A stretch of 64,000 nt of DNA from Sinorhizobium sp. BG8 (GTDB lineage Bacteria > Pseudomonadota > Alphaproteobacteria > Rhizobiales > Rhizobiaceae), in assembly GCF_016864555.1 (NCBI RefSeq), contig NZ_CP044011.1, forward strand, positions 4,421,501 through 4,485,500, given 5' to 3'. Each line of letters starts with the position of its first letter. Position 1 is the stretch's first letter. Below the pieces are notes generated by a model. It worked only from the letters and a program-made list of their open reading frames with translations, was not told where the DNA came from and made no database searches. Positions 19,301 through 27,754 of the stretch are shown here, piece by piece. The position numbers were made by a program, and so were the translations under genes.

Positions 19301-21079
19301 TTCCATGCGCTTGGCATGGGCCGCACCTTCATGATCCAGGATGTTCGGCCGCGGCCCGATGAAGGACACGAGGCTCATCACCAGCTCCTCGCGGATCGGG
19401 TCGATCGGCGGGTTGGTGACCTGCGCGAAGTTCTGCTTGAAATAGGTATAAAGCAGCTTGGTCTTGTCCGACATCGCCGAGATCGGCGTATCGGTGCCCA
19501 TGGAGCCGATCGCCTCCTGCCCGGTGGTCGCCATCGGCGACATCAGGAGCTTGGTGTCCTCGATCGTGTAGCCGAAGGCCTGCTGGCGGTCGAGCAGAGA
19601 CACGTCGCGGCGAAGCGCGCGGGGCTCGACCGGACGAAGGTCCTCCAGGATGAGCTGCGTGTTGTCGAGCCATGTACGATAGGGGTGCTTCGAGGCGAGC
19701 TCGGACTTCACCTCCTCGTCGGAGATGATGCGCCCCTTCTCCATGTCGATCAGCAGCATCTTGCCCGGCTGCAGCCGCCACTTGGTGACGATCTTGTCTT
19801 CGTCGACGGGCAGCACGCCCGCTTCGGATGCCATGATGACCCGGTCGTCGCTGGTGACGATGTAGCGCGCCGGCCGGAGGCCGTTGCGGTCGAGCGTCGC
19901 GCCGATCTGCTTGCCGTCGGTGAAGGCGACCGCGGCCGGACCGTCCCACGGCTCCATCAGGGCCGCATGGTATTCGTAGAAGGCCTTGCGCTGGGACGCC
20001 ATCAGCTGGTTGCCGGCCCAGGCTTCGGGGATCAGCATCATGACCGCATGGGCCATGGAATAGCCGCCCCGCACCAGGAACTCGAGCGCATTATCAAAAC
20101 AGGCCGTGTCCGACTGTCCCTCGTAGGAGATCGGCCACAGCTTCGAAATGTCTTCGCCGAAAAGCGGAGAGGAGACCGAGGCCTGGCGGGCCGCCATCCA
20201 GTTCACGTTGCCGCGCAGCGTGTTGATCTCGCCGTTGTGCGCCACCATCCGGTAGGGATGCGCCAGCTTCCACGACGGGAAGGTGTTGGTCGAGAAGCGC
20301 TGGTGCACCAGTGCCACCGCGGACTCGAAGCGCGGGTCGGAGAGGTCCTTATAGTATGCCCCCACCTGGTAGGCGAGGAACATGCCCTTGTAGACCACGG
20401 TCGAGGACGAGAGCGACACGGGATAGAAGTTGCTCTCCTCGCCCTTGTACTCGTCGTAAATGCGGTTCGAGATGACCTTGCGCAGTGTGAAGAGACGCCG
20501 TTCGAATTCGGCGTTCGTCGCCGCATCGCGGCCGGCGCCGATGAAGACCTGCACGTGGCGCGGTTCCGTGGCGACGATGTCCGGTGCCTTGGAGAGCGAG
20601 GAGTTGTCGACCGGGACATCGCGGTATCCGAGCAGGACCTGGCCTTCCTCGGCGACGACGTCGGCGATGACCTTCTTGAAATGCGAAATCAGCGCATCGT
20701 CCTGCGGCATGAAAATATGCCCGACGGCATATTCGCCGGCCTTCGGCAGAGTGACGCCCTGCTTTGCCATTTCCTCGCGGAAGAAGCGGTCCGGAATCTG
20801 TACGAGAAGACCCGCACCATCGCCCATGAGCGGGTCGGCACCGACGGCGCCGCGATGCGTCAGGTTTTCGAGCATGAACAGCCCGTCCTTGACGATCTGG
20901 TGCGACTTCTCGCCCTTGAGATGCGCGACGAAGCCGACGCCGCAGGCGTCATGTTCGTTGCGCGGATCGTAGAGACCCTGCCGTTTCGGGAGACCCGTTC
21001 GGAGCGCCGTCGTCTTGGCGTCCGTCGCAGTCGTCTGCGCGCGGTTCAAACCAAAACTCTTCGACGCAAAATCCGTCAT
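16358..21079 (-). CDS. gltB: Glutamate synthase (NADPH) large subunit
   Basis: A 1573-residue alpha subunit of GOGAT, which transfers the amide of glutamine to 2-oxoglutarate. The class II glutaminase domain starts with a propeptide ending before Cys46 in HDACGVGF, the N-terminal nucleophile after processing. A central domain, the FMN-binding synthase domain, the 3Fe-4S cysteines ([16 protein letters not shown]) and a C-terminal glycine-rich beta-helix ([13 protein letters not shown]) follow in order. The ribosome-binding site AGGAGG precedes the ATG. It forms an operon with gltD. Upstream lies a ~590-base region with a long perfect inverted repeat. Confidence 0.97.
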   Translation of the reverse strand: MTDFASKSFGLNRAQTTATDAKTTALRTGLPKRQGLYDPRNEHDACGVGFVAHLKGEKSHQIVKDGLFMLENLTHRGAVGADPLMGDGAGLLVQIPDRFFREEMAKQGVTLPKAGEYAVGHIFMPQDDALISHFKKVIADVVAEEGQVLLGYRDVPVDNSSLSKAPDIVATEPRHVQVFIGAGRDAATNAEFERRLFTLRKVISNRIYDEYKGEESNFYPVSLSSSTVVYKGMFLAYQVGAYYKDLSDPRFESAVALVHQRFSTNTFPSWKLAHPYRMVAHNGEINTLRGNVNWMAARQASVSSPLFGEDISKLWPISYEGQSDTACFDNALEFLVRGGYSMAHAVMMLIPEAWAGNQLMASQRKAFYEYHAALMEPWDGPAAVAFTDGKQIGATLDRNGLRPARYIVTSDDRVIMASEAGVLPVDEDKIVTKWRLQPGKMLLIDMEKGRIISDEEVKSELASKHPYRTWLDNTQLILEDLRPVEPRALRRDVSLLDRQQAFGYTIEDTKLLMSPMATTGQEAIGSMGTDTPISAMSDKTKLLYTYFKQNFAQVTNPPIDPIREELVMSLVSFIGPRPNILDHEGAAHAKRMEVRQPILTNGDLEKIRSIGHTEDRFDTKTLDFTYDVSRGAEGMPEILERLCERAEAAVKGGYNIIVLSDRQVGPDRVAIPALLATAAVHHHLIRKGLRTSVGLVVETGEPREIHHFCCLAGYGAEAINPYLAFDTLLDMHKRGEFPKEVDAEEVVYRYIKAVGKGILKVMSKMGISTYQSYCGAQIFDAIGLSSKLVDAYFFGTATTIEGIGLEEIAAETYARHKAAFGRDPLLTNTLDIGGEYAYRMRGEGHAWTPDVVASLQHAVRGNAQDRYAEFSELVNASSLRMNTIRGLFSIKDAEAAGRKPVPVEEVEPASEIVKRFSTGAMSFGSISREAHTTLAIAMNRIGGKSNTGEGGEEADRYAPLANGAMNPERSAIKQVASGRFGVTTDYLVNADVLQIKVAQGAKPGEGGQLPGHKVDATIAKTRHSTPGVGLISPPPHHDIYSIEDLAQLIFDLKNVNPEADISVKLVSEVGVGTVAAGVAKARADHITVAGFDGGTGASPLTSLKHAGSPWEIGLAETHQTLVLNGLRSRIALQVDGGLKTGRDVIIGALLGADEFGFATAPLIAAGCIMMRKCHLNTCPVGVATQDPVLRKRFKGAPEHVVNYFFFVAEEVREILASLGVRKLDDIIGASGLLDKDRMVAHWKAQGLDFSRIFHKVDAPKEETYWTTRQNHPISDVLDRKLIELAMPSLESKTPTAFEVDIRNVDRSAGAMLSGAVAKRYGHKGLKDDTISVKLHGTAGQSFAAFLARGVTFDLIGAGNDYVGKGLSGGRIVVRPPENSKIVAHESIIVGNTVLYGAIAGECYFNGVAGERFAVRNSGAVAVVEGVGDHGCEYMTGGVVVVIGQTGRNFAAGMSGGVAYVLDEAGDFARRCNMAMVELQPVPEEDDMLEKLHHHGGDLMHKGMVDVSGDMTRHDEERLYQLISNHLHYTGSPRAKEILDNWADFRPKFRKVMPVEYRRALEDMERMKMAEAAE

Positions 21080-21672
21080 AGTCGTCCCTCCTGTGCGCCC
21101 GGCATACTGCGGGCAGGCTTTCGCCCGCGTGCCGACCGGGTGCGTCCTCGCAATCCGGCCCCGCGGGCGTTATCGTTGCATGATCCTGATCCAGCCGCAA
21201 ACCTAAGCTTCGCCCGATCAGGCAGAAATCATCGAAGGCCGCACACCTCGCAAATCGTCCGGATCGCTCGCGATCGGCGCCCTTGCGGAGTATCGCGACA
21301 ACCTCTCCGGGGAGCAGTTCGTCGCGCTTTCGGCCTGTTCGACCGAAATAGGACAGCATGACTGTCCTATTTCGTAGGCTCTATGCCAGAAACGAATTGC
21401 GATCGCAAGAGGACATGTCCAAAATATTAATATGAAAGGACGAAAGATTACCGCTTCTTTGGGGATCTTGAAATTTTATTACGTTTTAGAGCCATCTGAC
21501 TATCCGGAAATTTCAAAAATCGCGTTTCGCCAGACGGCGGCTCCGAAGCCCCTCTGGTCACCGGCACTCCCCCGCGCAAGATTCACTCCGGTGGAAAGGT
21601 TCCATTTGAACTTCCGTGGTTCTAAGGTCCGCACCGATCACAACCGGAGCCGGCCGATGCCGGATTGAAAGC
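21080..21672. other. Palindrome-rich intergenic region between gltB and ltaE
   Basis: This 590-base gap has no convincing gene. A small frame at 21432-21668 has poor composition and no ribosome-binding site. From 21344 on come a 12+12 inverted repeat, then TTGCGATCGCAA (21397-21408), GGACATGTCC (21411-21420) and ATATTAATAT (21424-21433), all perfect palindromes within about 90 bases. The stretch 21420-21530 is A/T-rich compared with its surroundings. It should hold the divergent promoters of gltBD and ltaE. Confidence 0.6.
21344..21374. repeat. Perfect 12-base inverted repeat, likely regulator binding site
   Basis: CGAAATAGGACA (21344-21355) and TGTCCTATTTCG (21363-21374) are exact reverse complements separated by seven bases, so their centres lie 19 bases apart, about two helical turns. 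It is about 265 bases from the gltB start and 300 from the ltaE start, not at a gene end, and has no T-run. An operator for a dimeric regulator is more likely than a terminator. I do not recognise the regulator. Confidence 0.6.
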
Positions 21673-22719
21673 ATGCATTTTGCCTCTGACAACTGGGCGG
21701 GCGCCCATCCCCGCATTGCCCAGAGCCTTACGGACGCGGCCGGAGGTTTTGCCGCCGCCTACGGCACCAGCGATCTCGACAAGGCCGTCGAGCGGACCTT
21801 CTCCGAAATCTTCGAGCATGACGTCGCAGTCTTCTTCGTGGCGACCGGAACGGCAGCCAATTCGCTCGCGCTCGCGAGCTTCAACCGTCCCGGCGGTCAG
21901 ATCTTCTGCCACCACGAAGCCCACGTGAACGTCGACGAGTGCAATGCGCCCGAATTCTTCGCCACCGGTGCGAAGCTCACCACTGTGCAAGGCATCGACG
22001 GCAAGATGGATCCGCATGCGCTTGCCGCGGCGATTGCACGCTTTCCGCCTGACTTCGTCCACGGCGGCCAGCCGATGGCCGTGACCATGACCCAGGCAAC
22101 TGAGGCCGGCACCGTCTATACGCTCGACGAGATTGCCGCCATCGGCGCCGTTGCCCATGACGTGAAGCTGCCTCTCCACATGGACGGCGCGCGCTTCGCG
22201 AACGCCCTTGCTACGCTCGGCACGACGCCGGCGGAGATGACCTGGAAGCGTGGTGTCGACATCCTTTCCTTCGGCGGCACGAAGAACGGCTGCTGGTGCG
22301 CCGAGGCGCTCGTCCTGTTCGACACAGCGAAGGCGCGCGAGATGCACTATCTGCGCAAGCGCTCAGCGCAGCTCTTTTCGAAATCGCGCTTCATTGCCGC
22401 GCAGTTCGAGGCCTATTTCCGCGACGGGCTCTGGCTGGAGCTGGCCGGTCATTCGAACGAGATGGCGAGCCGGCTCGCCAAGGGCATCGCCGCCGCGGCC
22501 AGTGCGCGCCTCGCCTGGCAAACGGGCTCGAATGAGGTCTTTGCCATCGTTCGCAACGAAAGGATAAAGGCGCTCCATGCGAAGGGGGCCGTCTTCTACG
22601 ACTGGCATCCGCCGGAGCACGTGAAGCGGACGATGGCCGAGGATGAGACGATGATCCGCCTCGTCACCAGCTTCGCGACCCGTCCGGAAGACGTCGACGC
22701 CTTCCTCGCGACGCTCTGA
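21673..22719 (+). CDS. ltaE: Low-specificity L-threonine aldolase
   Basis: A 348-residue PLP enzyme (EC 4.1.2.48) that splits threonine or allo-threonine into glycine and acetaldehyde. The N-terminus FASDNWAGAHPRI is typical. The PLP lysine lies in SFGGTKNGCWCAEA, with the Asp/Arg motif HMDGARFANAL before it. The start at 21673 was chosen over 21616 because the extra N-terminus has no family similarity. Its stop lies 27 bases from the stop of the convergent LysR gene. It is separated from gltB by the palindrome-rich region. Confidence 0.93.
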   Translation: MHFASDNWAGAHPRIAQSLTDAAGGFAAAYGTSDLDKAVERTFSEIFEHDVAVFFVATGTAANSLALASFNRPGGQIFCHHEAHVNVDECNAPEFFATGAKLTTVQGIDGKMDPHALAAAIARFPPDFVHGGQPMAVTMTQATEAGTVYTLDEIAAIGAVAHDVKLPLHMDGARFANALATLGTTPAEMTWKRGVDILSFGGTKNGCWCAEALVLFDTAKAREMHYLRKRSAQLFSKSRFIAAQFEAYFRDGLWLELAGHSNEMASRLAKGIAAAASARLAWQTGSNEVFAIVRNERIKALHAKGAVFYDWHPPEHVKRTMAEDETMIRLVTSFATRPEDVDAFLATL

Positions 22720-22746
22720 TATCAGTCGGGGACAGCAGAAAGGCTG

Positions 22747-23595
22747 TCAGACGGCCCTGAGTTTGGCAAGCAACTCCTCCGACAGCGCCGCTGCCAGTGC
22801 GCTGTCGGCACCCCGGCGCGGTACGAGAACGAATTCCACGTCCTCGAGCATCGGCAGGCGACCTTCCGGCACCTCCCTCAGCCCCGCGGGCGCCATGCTT
22901 CTCGGTTGGACCAGTACCCCCATTCCGGCGCGGGCCACGGCCGTCAGCCCGCTCAGGCTGCTGCAGGTGCAGACGATGCGCCACGGAATATGTGCCCGGT
23001 CCAGCACCTCGATGGCGATGCCGCGGGTGATGCTCGGCGGCGGAAAGGCGATCAGCGACAGTGATGTCCCCGGCGCCAAAACCGCCTCTGGATCGCGCGC
23101 GAGCCAGACGAGCGCTTCCCGGTAGACGAGCCGCCCCCGGCTATCCCCCAGCCGGCGTTTGGCTAGGACCAGGTCGATCTCCCCATTGTCCTGCATCTGG
23201 TAGAGTGTGCCGCTGAGCGCCACCGTCAGCTCCAGATCGACAGAGGGATGCGCCCTGATGATGTCCTCGATGACCGCCGACAGGCGATTGGTCACGTAGT
23301 CCTCCGAAACACCCAGCCTCAGCCGGCCGCGCAGTCCTTCCTTGGCGAAGAGTGCCGACACCTCGCCGTCGATCGCCAGCATCCGGCGTGCATGGCCGAT
23401 CAGCGCTTCTCCGTCCGGGGTCAGCGACAGGGTGTGGGTGTCACGGGAGACGAGCCGCCGTCCGACCGATGCCTCCAGCCGCTGCAGGTGCTGGCTGACC
23501 GTCGACTGGCCAAGCCCGAGCTTGGCTGCGGCGCGTGTAAAACTGCCCGTCTGCTCCAGGGCGACGAAGCTGCGCAGGTGCACGAGATCCAGCAT
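22747..23595 (-). CDS. LysR-family transcriptional regulator
   Basis: A ~282-residue regulator. Residues 1-60 form the winged helix-turn-helix (GSFTRAAAKLGLGQSTVSQHLQRLEASVGRRL). Residues about 88-280 are the two-lobed inducer-binding domain. The ATG at 23595 gives the usual MLDLVHLRSFVALEQ start; an earlier TTG lacks support. It is divergent from a transporter of the SBF family with a 91-base shared region that contains a LysR-type motif. It most likely controls that transporter and itself; the inducer is unknown. Confidence 0.9.
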   Translation of the reverse strand: MLDLVHLRSFVALEQTGSFTRAAAKLGLGQSTVSQHLQRLEASVGRRLVSRDTHTLSLTPDGEALIGHARRMLAIDGEVSALFAKEGLRGRLRLGVSEDYVTNRLSAVIEDIIRAHPSVDLELTVALSGTLYQMQDNGEIDLVLAKRRLGDSRGRLVYREALVWLARDPEAVLAPGTSLSLIAFPPPSITRGIAIEVLDRAHIPWRIVCTCSSLSGLTAVARAGMGVLVQPRSMAPAGLREVPEGRLPMLEDVEFVLVPRRGADSALAAALSEELLAKLRAV

Positions 23596-23627
23596 GGCCA
23601 ATCCAATTTCGCGATAACTGTTATTCC

Positions 23628-23645
23628 TTGCATTTCATATCGCAA
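23628..23645. promoter_or_regulatory. LysR-type inverted repeat in the divergent promoter region
   Basis: TTGC-N10-GCAA (23628-23631 and 23642-23645) is a partial dyad of the T-N11-A class used by LysR regulators. It lies between the divergent LysR and transporter genes. Confidence 0.45.
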
Positions 23646-23686
23646 TAAGCGATCGGGAAGAAGACGTTGATTGCGGAGATGAGACA

Positions 23687-24676
23687 GTGCGACGGTTCCT
23701 ACCCGACACCTTTACTATACTGCTGGTTCTGACCGTAGCGATCGCCTCGGTGCTGCCCGTCAGCGGAGAACCGGCGGCGTGGTTCTCCGTCGCCACCAAA
23801 TGCGCGATCGCCCTTCTGTTCTTCCTTCACGGCTCGCGGCTCTCGCGCGATGTCGTGGTCGCAGGCATACTGCACTGGCGGCTGCACCTCGTCATTCTCG
23901 CCACCACCTTCGGCATATTCCCGCTGATCGGCATCGGCCTCGGCTATCTCGATGTCATTCCGCCGGCTCTCTATGCAGGGATCCTGTTCATCTGCGTGCT
24001 GCCCTCGACGGTGCAGTCCTCGATCGCCTTTACCTCCATGGCCGGAGGGAATGTCCCGGCGGCGATCTGCTCCGCTTCGGCGTCCAATATTTTCGGTATG
24101 TTCCTGACCCCGCTCCTCGTGGGTCTGCTCTTCACGGCCGGAGCCGGACAGGGCGGCTTTTCGCTGGACGCGCTGGAGCAGATCCTTCTGCAGCTTCTGG
24201 TGCCCTTCCTTCTCGGCCAGGTGCTGCAGCCCTGGATCGGCGACTGGATCCGCGCCCGCAAGAAGCTGCTCATGCCCGTCGACCGCGGCTCGATCCTGAT
24301 GGTCGTCTACCTGGCGTTCAGCGAATCGGTGACCGAGGGCCTCTGGCATTCGATCTCGCTCCACGACATCGCAACTGTCGTAATCGCGGATATCGCCATC
24401 CTCGCGATCGTGCTGGTGGTAACCGCCCTCGGCAGCAGGCTTCTCGGATTTTCGCGCGAGGACCGGATCGCAATCGTCTTCTGCGGGTCCAAGAAGAGCC
24501 TGGCCAGTGGCGTTCCGATGGCGAGCGCCATCTTCGCCGGACAGAGCATCGGCGCCATCGTCCTGCCCCTGATGCTGTTCCACCAGATCCAGCTTATCGT
24601 GTGTGCCGTGCTGGCGCAGAAGTACGCGGCAGCGAACGCCCGGGCCGCACTCGGCGAGCCCGCTCCCGCACAATGA
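23687..24676 (+). CDS. Bile acid:sodium symporter-family transporter (SBF-like)
   Basis: A 329-residue inner-membrane protein with about nine to ten hydrophobic helices. Family-type motifs are FFLHGSRLSRD early, the VLPSTVQSSIAFTSMAGGNVPAAICSASASN block (the ion/substrate crossover helix) in the middle, and IVFCGSKKSLASGVPMASAIF late. This matches the SBF-like branch of the bile acid:sodium symporters; bacterial substrates are usually unknown organic anions. GTG at 23687 is eight bases after GGAG and is the best start. It is divergent from a LysR gene that probably regulates it. A palindromic terminator starts at its stop codon. Confidence 0.88.
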   Translation: MRRFLPDTFTILLVLTVAIASVLPVSGEPAAWFSVATKCAIALLFFLHGSRLSRDVVVAGILHWRLHLVILATTFGIFPLIGIGLGYLDVIPPALYAGILFICVLPSTVQSSIAFTSMAGGNVPAAICSASASNIFGMFLTPLLVGLLFTAGAGQGGFSLDALEQILLQLLVPFLLGQVLQPWIGDWIRARKKLLMPVDRGSILMVVYLAFSESVTEGLWHSISLHDIATVVIADIAILAIVLVVTALGSRLLGFSREDRIAIVFCGSKKSLASGVPMASAIFAGQSIGAIVLPLMLFHQIQLIVCAVLAQKYAAANARAALGEPAPAQ

Positions 24677-24701
24677 AAAACGGCGCCCCATGGGGCGCCG
24701 T
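24676..24701 (-). terminator. Palindromic terminator shared by transporter gene and hsp20
   Basis: A perfect palindrome of 22 bases (24680-24701, arms ACGGCGCCCC and GGGGCGCCGT with AT at the centre) is followed on the minus strand by five T residues (24676-24680). It ends hsp20 and could also end the convergent transporter transcript. Confidence 0.8.
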
Positions 24702-24760
24702 CGCTAATTTGACCATTGTCAGGCTTGGCGGGACGAGACTTCGTCCGCACCGATGAAGAC

Positions 24761-25222
24761 TTAAGCCGACTGGGCTTCGATCTGCTTCGGCTGCGCGCTG
24801 CCGGCGGCGATCTCGATCTTCCGGGGCTTCATCGCCTCGGGAATTTCGCGCACGAGGTCGATGTGAAGCAGGCCGTTCTTCAGCGAAGCCGAGCGAATTT
24901 CCACGTGGTCGGCGAGTTGGAAGCGGCGCTCGAAGGCCCGTTTCGCAATGCCGCGATAGAGGAACTGGCTTTCCTCGGCGGACTCTTCGGCCTTTTCGCC
25001 CTTGACCGTCAGCGCGTGCTCGCGCGCCTCGATCGAAAGCTCGCTCTCATCGAAGCCTGCGACGGCCATGGTGATGCGATAGGCGTTCTCGCCGGTCCGT
25101 TCGATGTTGTACGGCGGATAGGTCTGTGCCTGGTCGGGCTGGCCAAGGCTGTCCAACATGGTGAAGAGACGGTCGAAGCCGACGGTGGAGCGGTAAAGGG
25201 GGGAGAAATCAACGTGACGCAT
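24761..25222 (-). CDS. ibpA: Small heat-shock protein (Hsp20/IbpA family)
   Basis: A 153-residue ATP-independent chaperone that holds unfolding proteins for refolding by DnaK/ClpB. The alpha-crystallin domain spans about residues 35-130 (YPPYNIERTGENAYRITMAVAGFDESEL ... FERRFQLADHVEIRSASLKNGLLHIDL). The tail ends with a short Pro/Lys-rich extension. The start at 25222 follows an AGGAGGA site; longer in-frame starts upstream are within the leader. Expression is probably controlled twice: by an RpoH-like promoter (25369-25397) and by a ROSE-type RNA thermometer that covers the ribosome-binding site. Confidence 0.94.
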   Translation of the reverse strand: MRHVDFSPLYRSTVGFDRLFTMLDSLGQPDQAQTYPPYNIERTGENAYRITMAVAGFDESELSIEAREHALTVKGEKAEESAEESQFLYRGIAKRAFERRFQLADHVEIRSASLKNGLLHIDLVREIPEAMKPRKIEIAAGSAQPKQIEAQSA

Positions 25223-25362
25223 AGTGTCCTCCTGTGAGCGACGGGTTGCTGTCTGCATGGTGCCGACGCCCGATTTCCTGAGAGCGCGGTACCGGTTCAT
25301 TCCGGACAACTGCCCCTATGTTGGCGACAGGTGTCCTTGGACGAGCCCTTTCGGCGCCCGTG
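25223..25362 (-). promoter_or_regulatory. ROSE-type RNA thermometer in the hsp20 leader
   Basis: The leader of ~140 bases ends in GUCGCU-CACAGG-AGGAC just before the start. UCGCU (25237-25241 on the plus strand as AGCGA) can pair with the AGGA of the ribosome-binding site (within 25227-25233) leaving one bulged G. This is the UYGCU/AGGA pairing with bulged G that defines ROSE elements of rhizobial small heat-shock genes. The leader length also fits. Melting at heat-shock temperature would free the site. Confidence 0.75.
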
Positions 25363-25368
25363 ACCAAG

Positions 25369-25397
25369 AGATGGGTATGCGTGAAAACCACGTCAAG
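25369..25397 (-). promoter_or_regulatory. RpoH (sigma-32)-like promoter of hsp20
   Basis: On the minus strand CTTGAC (25392-25397) is followed after 17 bases by CCATCT (25369-25374), fitting the rhizobial RpoH pattern of CTTGAx and a C-rich -10 CCATNT. Transcription would start near 25362. Confidence 0.65.
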
Positions 25398-25428
25398 ACC
25401 CCTGGCCTTTCTTCAAGGTGAACCCTAG

Positions 25429-25590
25429 CTGAACGGCGGCTTCTGGAGCCGTTCAGGCTCGCCCTGGTAGAACTTGACCATCGGAAGCCCGCAAGCTTCC
25501 GCGACCGGAGAGCATCGTCCCTTCTCGCCGGTCAATTCGGGCCGGTATGCACGTTCTCACGTCCCCGCGTAGCGTGCATCCGGCTTTTTT
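25429..25590 (+). ncRNA. Candidate structured non-coding RNA with terminator
   Basis: Four hairpins lie in tandem: CTGAACGGC/GCCGTTCAG (25429-25437, 25448-25456), GGAAGC/GCTTCC (25483-25488, 25495-25500), GACCGG/CCGGTC (25503-25508, 25528-25533), and a 12-base stem with one bulged T (GCCGG+ATGCACG at 25541-25553 with CGTGCAT+CCGGC at 25573-25584) followed by six T. The last is a convincing terminator, yet no gene on this strand precedes it. No clear promoter was found, so the 5' end is unknown. I do not recognise the family. Confidence 0.45.
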
Positions 25591-25656
25591 CTTTGACGCC
25601 GCGGGATGCGCGCCCTATCCATTTGTGGTCAAAGCCCGCCGAGATCCCCGCACCCC

Positions 25657-26619
25657 ATGGATTCGATCCTCCACGCCACGACCGACAATCCCGTTCCGGA
25701 CAATCATTTCGCAGGGTTCTTCGAGGGAACACGAGGCGCGAAGGTCCGCTATGCCGTTTTCCGCGGCAAGGGCGCCAAGGCCAAGGGCACGGTCATCCTC
25801 GTTCATGGCCGCAACGAATCCATCGAGAAGTATTTCGAGACGATCCGCGACCTGACATCCAGGGGGCTCTGGGTCGCCACGTTCGACTGGCGCGGCCAGG
25901 GCGCCTCCGACCGTCTCATCGCCAGCAAGCCGTATGGACACATCCGCCGCTTCGCCGACTACGAGGAAGACCTGCTGCGCTTCATCGACCGGGTCGTGCT
26001 GCCCGATACGCGCCTGCCCTTCTTCATCGTGGCCCACTCGACCGGTGCCCTGGTGTCGCTCTCGCTCGCTCCGCGGCTTGCCAATCGCATCGAGCGGATG
26101 GTGCTGACCTCGCCGTTCATCGCAATCGCCGGTCAGGTGATGAGCCAGCGCTCGATCACCGTCATCTCCCGGCTCGCATCGCTCTTCGGTTTCGGGGGCA
26201 GGACCTTCCGGCGGGAAGCCGGACTGCCGGCCTTCGAAGGCAACGCGCTCACGAGCGACCGCGCCCGCTTCACCCGCAACTGCGCGATCCTTCGCGAGCA
26301 TCCCGAACTCGCGGTCGGCCATCCGACGGCGAACTGGCTGAACGAGACGCTGAAGGTCATGGCCCGGGTCCGCAATCAGGATCACCTGACGCGCATCCAT
26401 ATCCCGACGCTTCTTCTCTGCGCCACGGCGGATCCCATCGTACCGAGAAGCGTGGTCGGTTCGCTCGCCCGCAACTTCCGTGCTGCGCGCCTCATCGAGA
26501 TCGACGGCGCAAGACACGAGCTGTTCCAGGAAACCGACAGGCTGCGCGGCCAGGCGATGGCCGCAATCGAGGCCTTCATTCCTGGCAGCGATATCGAAGA
26601 ATCGGAACTCGGCCTGTAG
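25657..26619 (+). CDS. Alpha/beta hydrolase, lysophospholipase/monoacylglycerol lipase-like
   Basis: A 320-residue cytosolic serine hydrolase of the PldB/monoglyceride-lipase type. After the oxyanion motif TVILVHGRNESIEKY come FDWRGQGASDR and the nucleophile elbow AHSTG with Ser128. The acid residue is in CATADPIV and the histidine in DGARHELFQE, completing the triad. It probably hydrolyses lysophospholipids or monoacylglycerols. The start at 25657 gives a normal N-terminus; an earlier in-frame start at 25606 would add 17 residues of unlikely sequence and crowd the terminator at 25541-25590. The next gene, hisN, is convergent. Confidence 0.85.
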   Translation: MDSILHATTDNPVPDNHFAGFFEGTRGAKVRYAVFRGKGAKAKGTVILVHGRNESIEKYFETIRDLTSRGLWVATFDWRGQGASDRLIASKPYGHIRRFADYEEDLLRFIDRVVLPDTRLPFFIVAHSTGALVSLSLAPRLANRIERMVLTSPFIAIAGQVMSQRSITVISRLASLFGFGGRTFRREAGLPAFEGNALTSDRARFTRNCAILREHPELAVGHPTANWLNETLKVMARVRNQDHLTRIHIPTLLLCATADPIVPRSVVGSLARNFRAARLIEIDGARHELFQETDRLRGQAMAAIEAFIPGSDIEESELGL

Positions 26620-26666
26620 AAAAAGCGCCCGCCCGGCCTTCGCCGACGGACGACAGGCCGTTTGGC

Positions 26667-27440
26667 TTACGCCTTCAGCAACGCCATGGCCTGTTCGTGC
26701 AATTCGCGGCTGCCGGCAGCGACGATTTCGCCGCCCATCTCGGCCGGTCCGCCGTCCCAGGACGTGATGATCCCACCCGCCTGCTCGATCACCGGGATGA
26801 GCCCGCCGACGTCGTAGGCCTTGAGCTCGCATTCCACCACGAGATCGATGTGGCCTGCGGCAAGGAGCGCATAGGCGTAGCAGTCGCAGCCGTAGCGAGA
26901 GAGCCGGACCTTTTCCTGCACCGCTTCGAAACGGGTCTTGCGGCTATCGGTGAAGAGATGCGGCGACGTCGTGAACATGATCGCGTCGGAGAGCGCATTG
27001 CAGGACCGCGTCGACAGAACGCGTGATCCGTCGGGTCCTCTATAGTGCGACCGAGTGCCGTCTGCGAAATAGCGCTCGCCCGTAAAGGGCTGGTCGACGA
27101 GGCCCATCACGGCCTTGCCGTTCCGGTAGAGGCCGATCAGCGTGCCCCAGACCGGTACGCCCGAGATAAAGGCGCGCGTGCCGTCGATCGGATCGATGAC
27201 CCAGACGTACTCGCGGTCGAGACCGACGGAACCGTGTTCCTCGCCGAGAATGCCATGGTCAGGAAAATGCTTTTCGATCAGAACCCTGATCGCGGTTTCG
27301 GCGGCCCGGTCGCCCTCGGTCACGGGATCGAAGCCGCCGGCCTCCTTGTTGACGATATCGGCACCGACGCGGAAACGGGGAAGCGTCTCGGCCTTGGCGG
27401 CGTCGGCAAGCATGTCGAAGAAGGTACGATCGGGAAGCAT
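26667..27440 (-). CDS. hisN: Histidinol-phosphatase, inositol monophosphatase fold
   Basis: A 257-residue Mg2+-dependent phosphatase (EC 3.1.3.15) for the penultimate step region of histidine synthesis. Metal-binding motifs of the inositol monophosphatase superfamily are present in order: DPVTEGDRAAE, GILGEEHG, WVIDPIDGTRAF and the late CELKAYDVGGLIPVIEQAGG. The HisN assignment rests on overall similarity to rhizobial/actinobacterial HisN rather than to SuhB or CysQ; broader phosphatase activity is possible. It is convergent with the hydrolase gene and about 170 bases from the small RNA promoter on the other strand. Confidence 0.85.
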   Translation of the reverse strand: MLPDRTFFDMLADAAKAETLPRFRVGADIVNKEAGGFDPVTEGDRAAETAIRVLIEKHFPDHGILGEEHGSVGLDREYVWVIDPIDGTRAFISGVPVWGTLIGLYRNGKAVMGLVDQPFTGERYFADGTRSHYRGPDGSRVLSTRSCNALSDAIMFTTSPHLFTDSRKTRFEAVQEKVRLSRYGCDCYAYALLAAGHIDLVVECELKAYDVGGLIPVIEQAGGIITSWDGGPAEMGGEIVAAGSRELHEQAMALLKA

Positions 27441-27607
27441 CTGGATCTCTGTCGGCGTGGATTTGCGCCTTCCTTAAAGCATCGCCTCGCAAAACGAAAC
27501 CGGGAGTAGCCTCATTCCTTCGCCTGTCCTCTCGCGGGCTTCTCCGTCGCTGCAGTTCACTCCGGAGAAACTAATTTAACGCTGGCAAAAATCCTTCGCA
27601 CATGCGC

Positions 27608-27636
27608 TTGACAATTGTGCGCCGCAACATTAATCT
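27608..27636 (+). promoter_or_regulatory. Sigma-70-type promoter of the small RNA
   Basis: TTGACA (27608-27613), a 17-base spacer and TAATCT (27631-27636) form a near-consensus housekeeping promoter. It points at a short transcript and no protein gene. Confidence 0.8.
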
Positions 27637-27642
27637 TTTCTT

Positions 27643-27721
27643 ACAGTCACTCGTGGCTGTAAATACCCTCCTTGGGTGTTTCCTCCCTAGACTCAACCGC
27701 GCACACAGCGCGGTTTTTTTT
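27643..27721 (+). ncRNA. Trans-acting small RNA of about 79 nt, resembling the rhizobial alpha-r8/MmgR type
   Basis: Predicted from the promoter to the end of an eight-T terminator (ACCGCGC 27696-27702, GCGCGGT 27708-27714). Three stem-loops are seen: ACAGTCAC/GTGGCTGT (27643-27660), ACCC-TCCTT-GGGT (27665-27677), and the terminator. Two pyrimidine-rich, anti-Shine-Dalgarno stretches (CCCTCCTT and CCTCCCT at 27682-27688) are in loop or single-stranded positions, as expected for an RNA that blocks ribosome-binding sites with Hfq. The size and motifs recall MmgR (about 77 nt, linked to polyhydroxybutyrate control in Sinorhizobium meliloti). That family name is from memory and unverified; the RNA gene itself is well supported. 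Confidence 0.75.
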
Positions 27722-27754
27722 GCCGGTGATTGCGGGAAGCGAATGCTGGCGCGC

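Noticed and set aside
16307..21361. A 1684-residue open frame on the plus strand opposite gltB and its upstream region
   Set aside because: It mirrors the gltB coding frame, has a low-complexity His/Arg/Asp-rich translation and no family signature; high-GC genes often leave such antisense frames.
21432..21668. 78-residue frame before ltaE
   Set aside because: No ribosome-binding site, unlikely composition, and it runs up to the ltaE start in another frame.
25429..25590. 6S RNA, SRP RNA or tmRNA at this position
   Set aside because: The stems are local and tandem rather than one long rod with a central bubble, and the SRP tetraloop and tmRNA tag features are absent.
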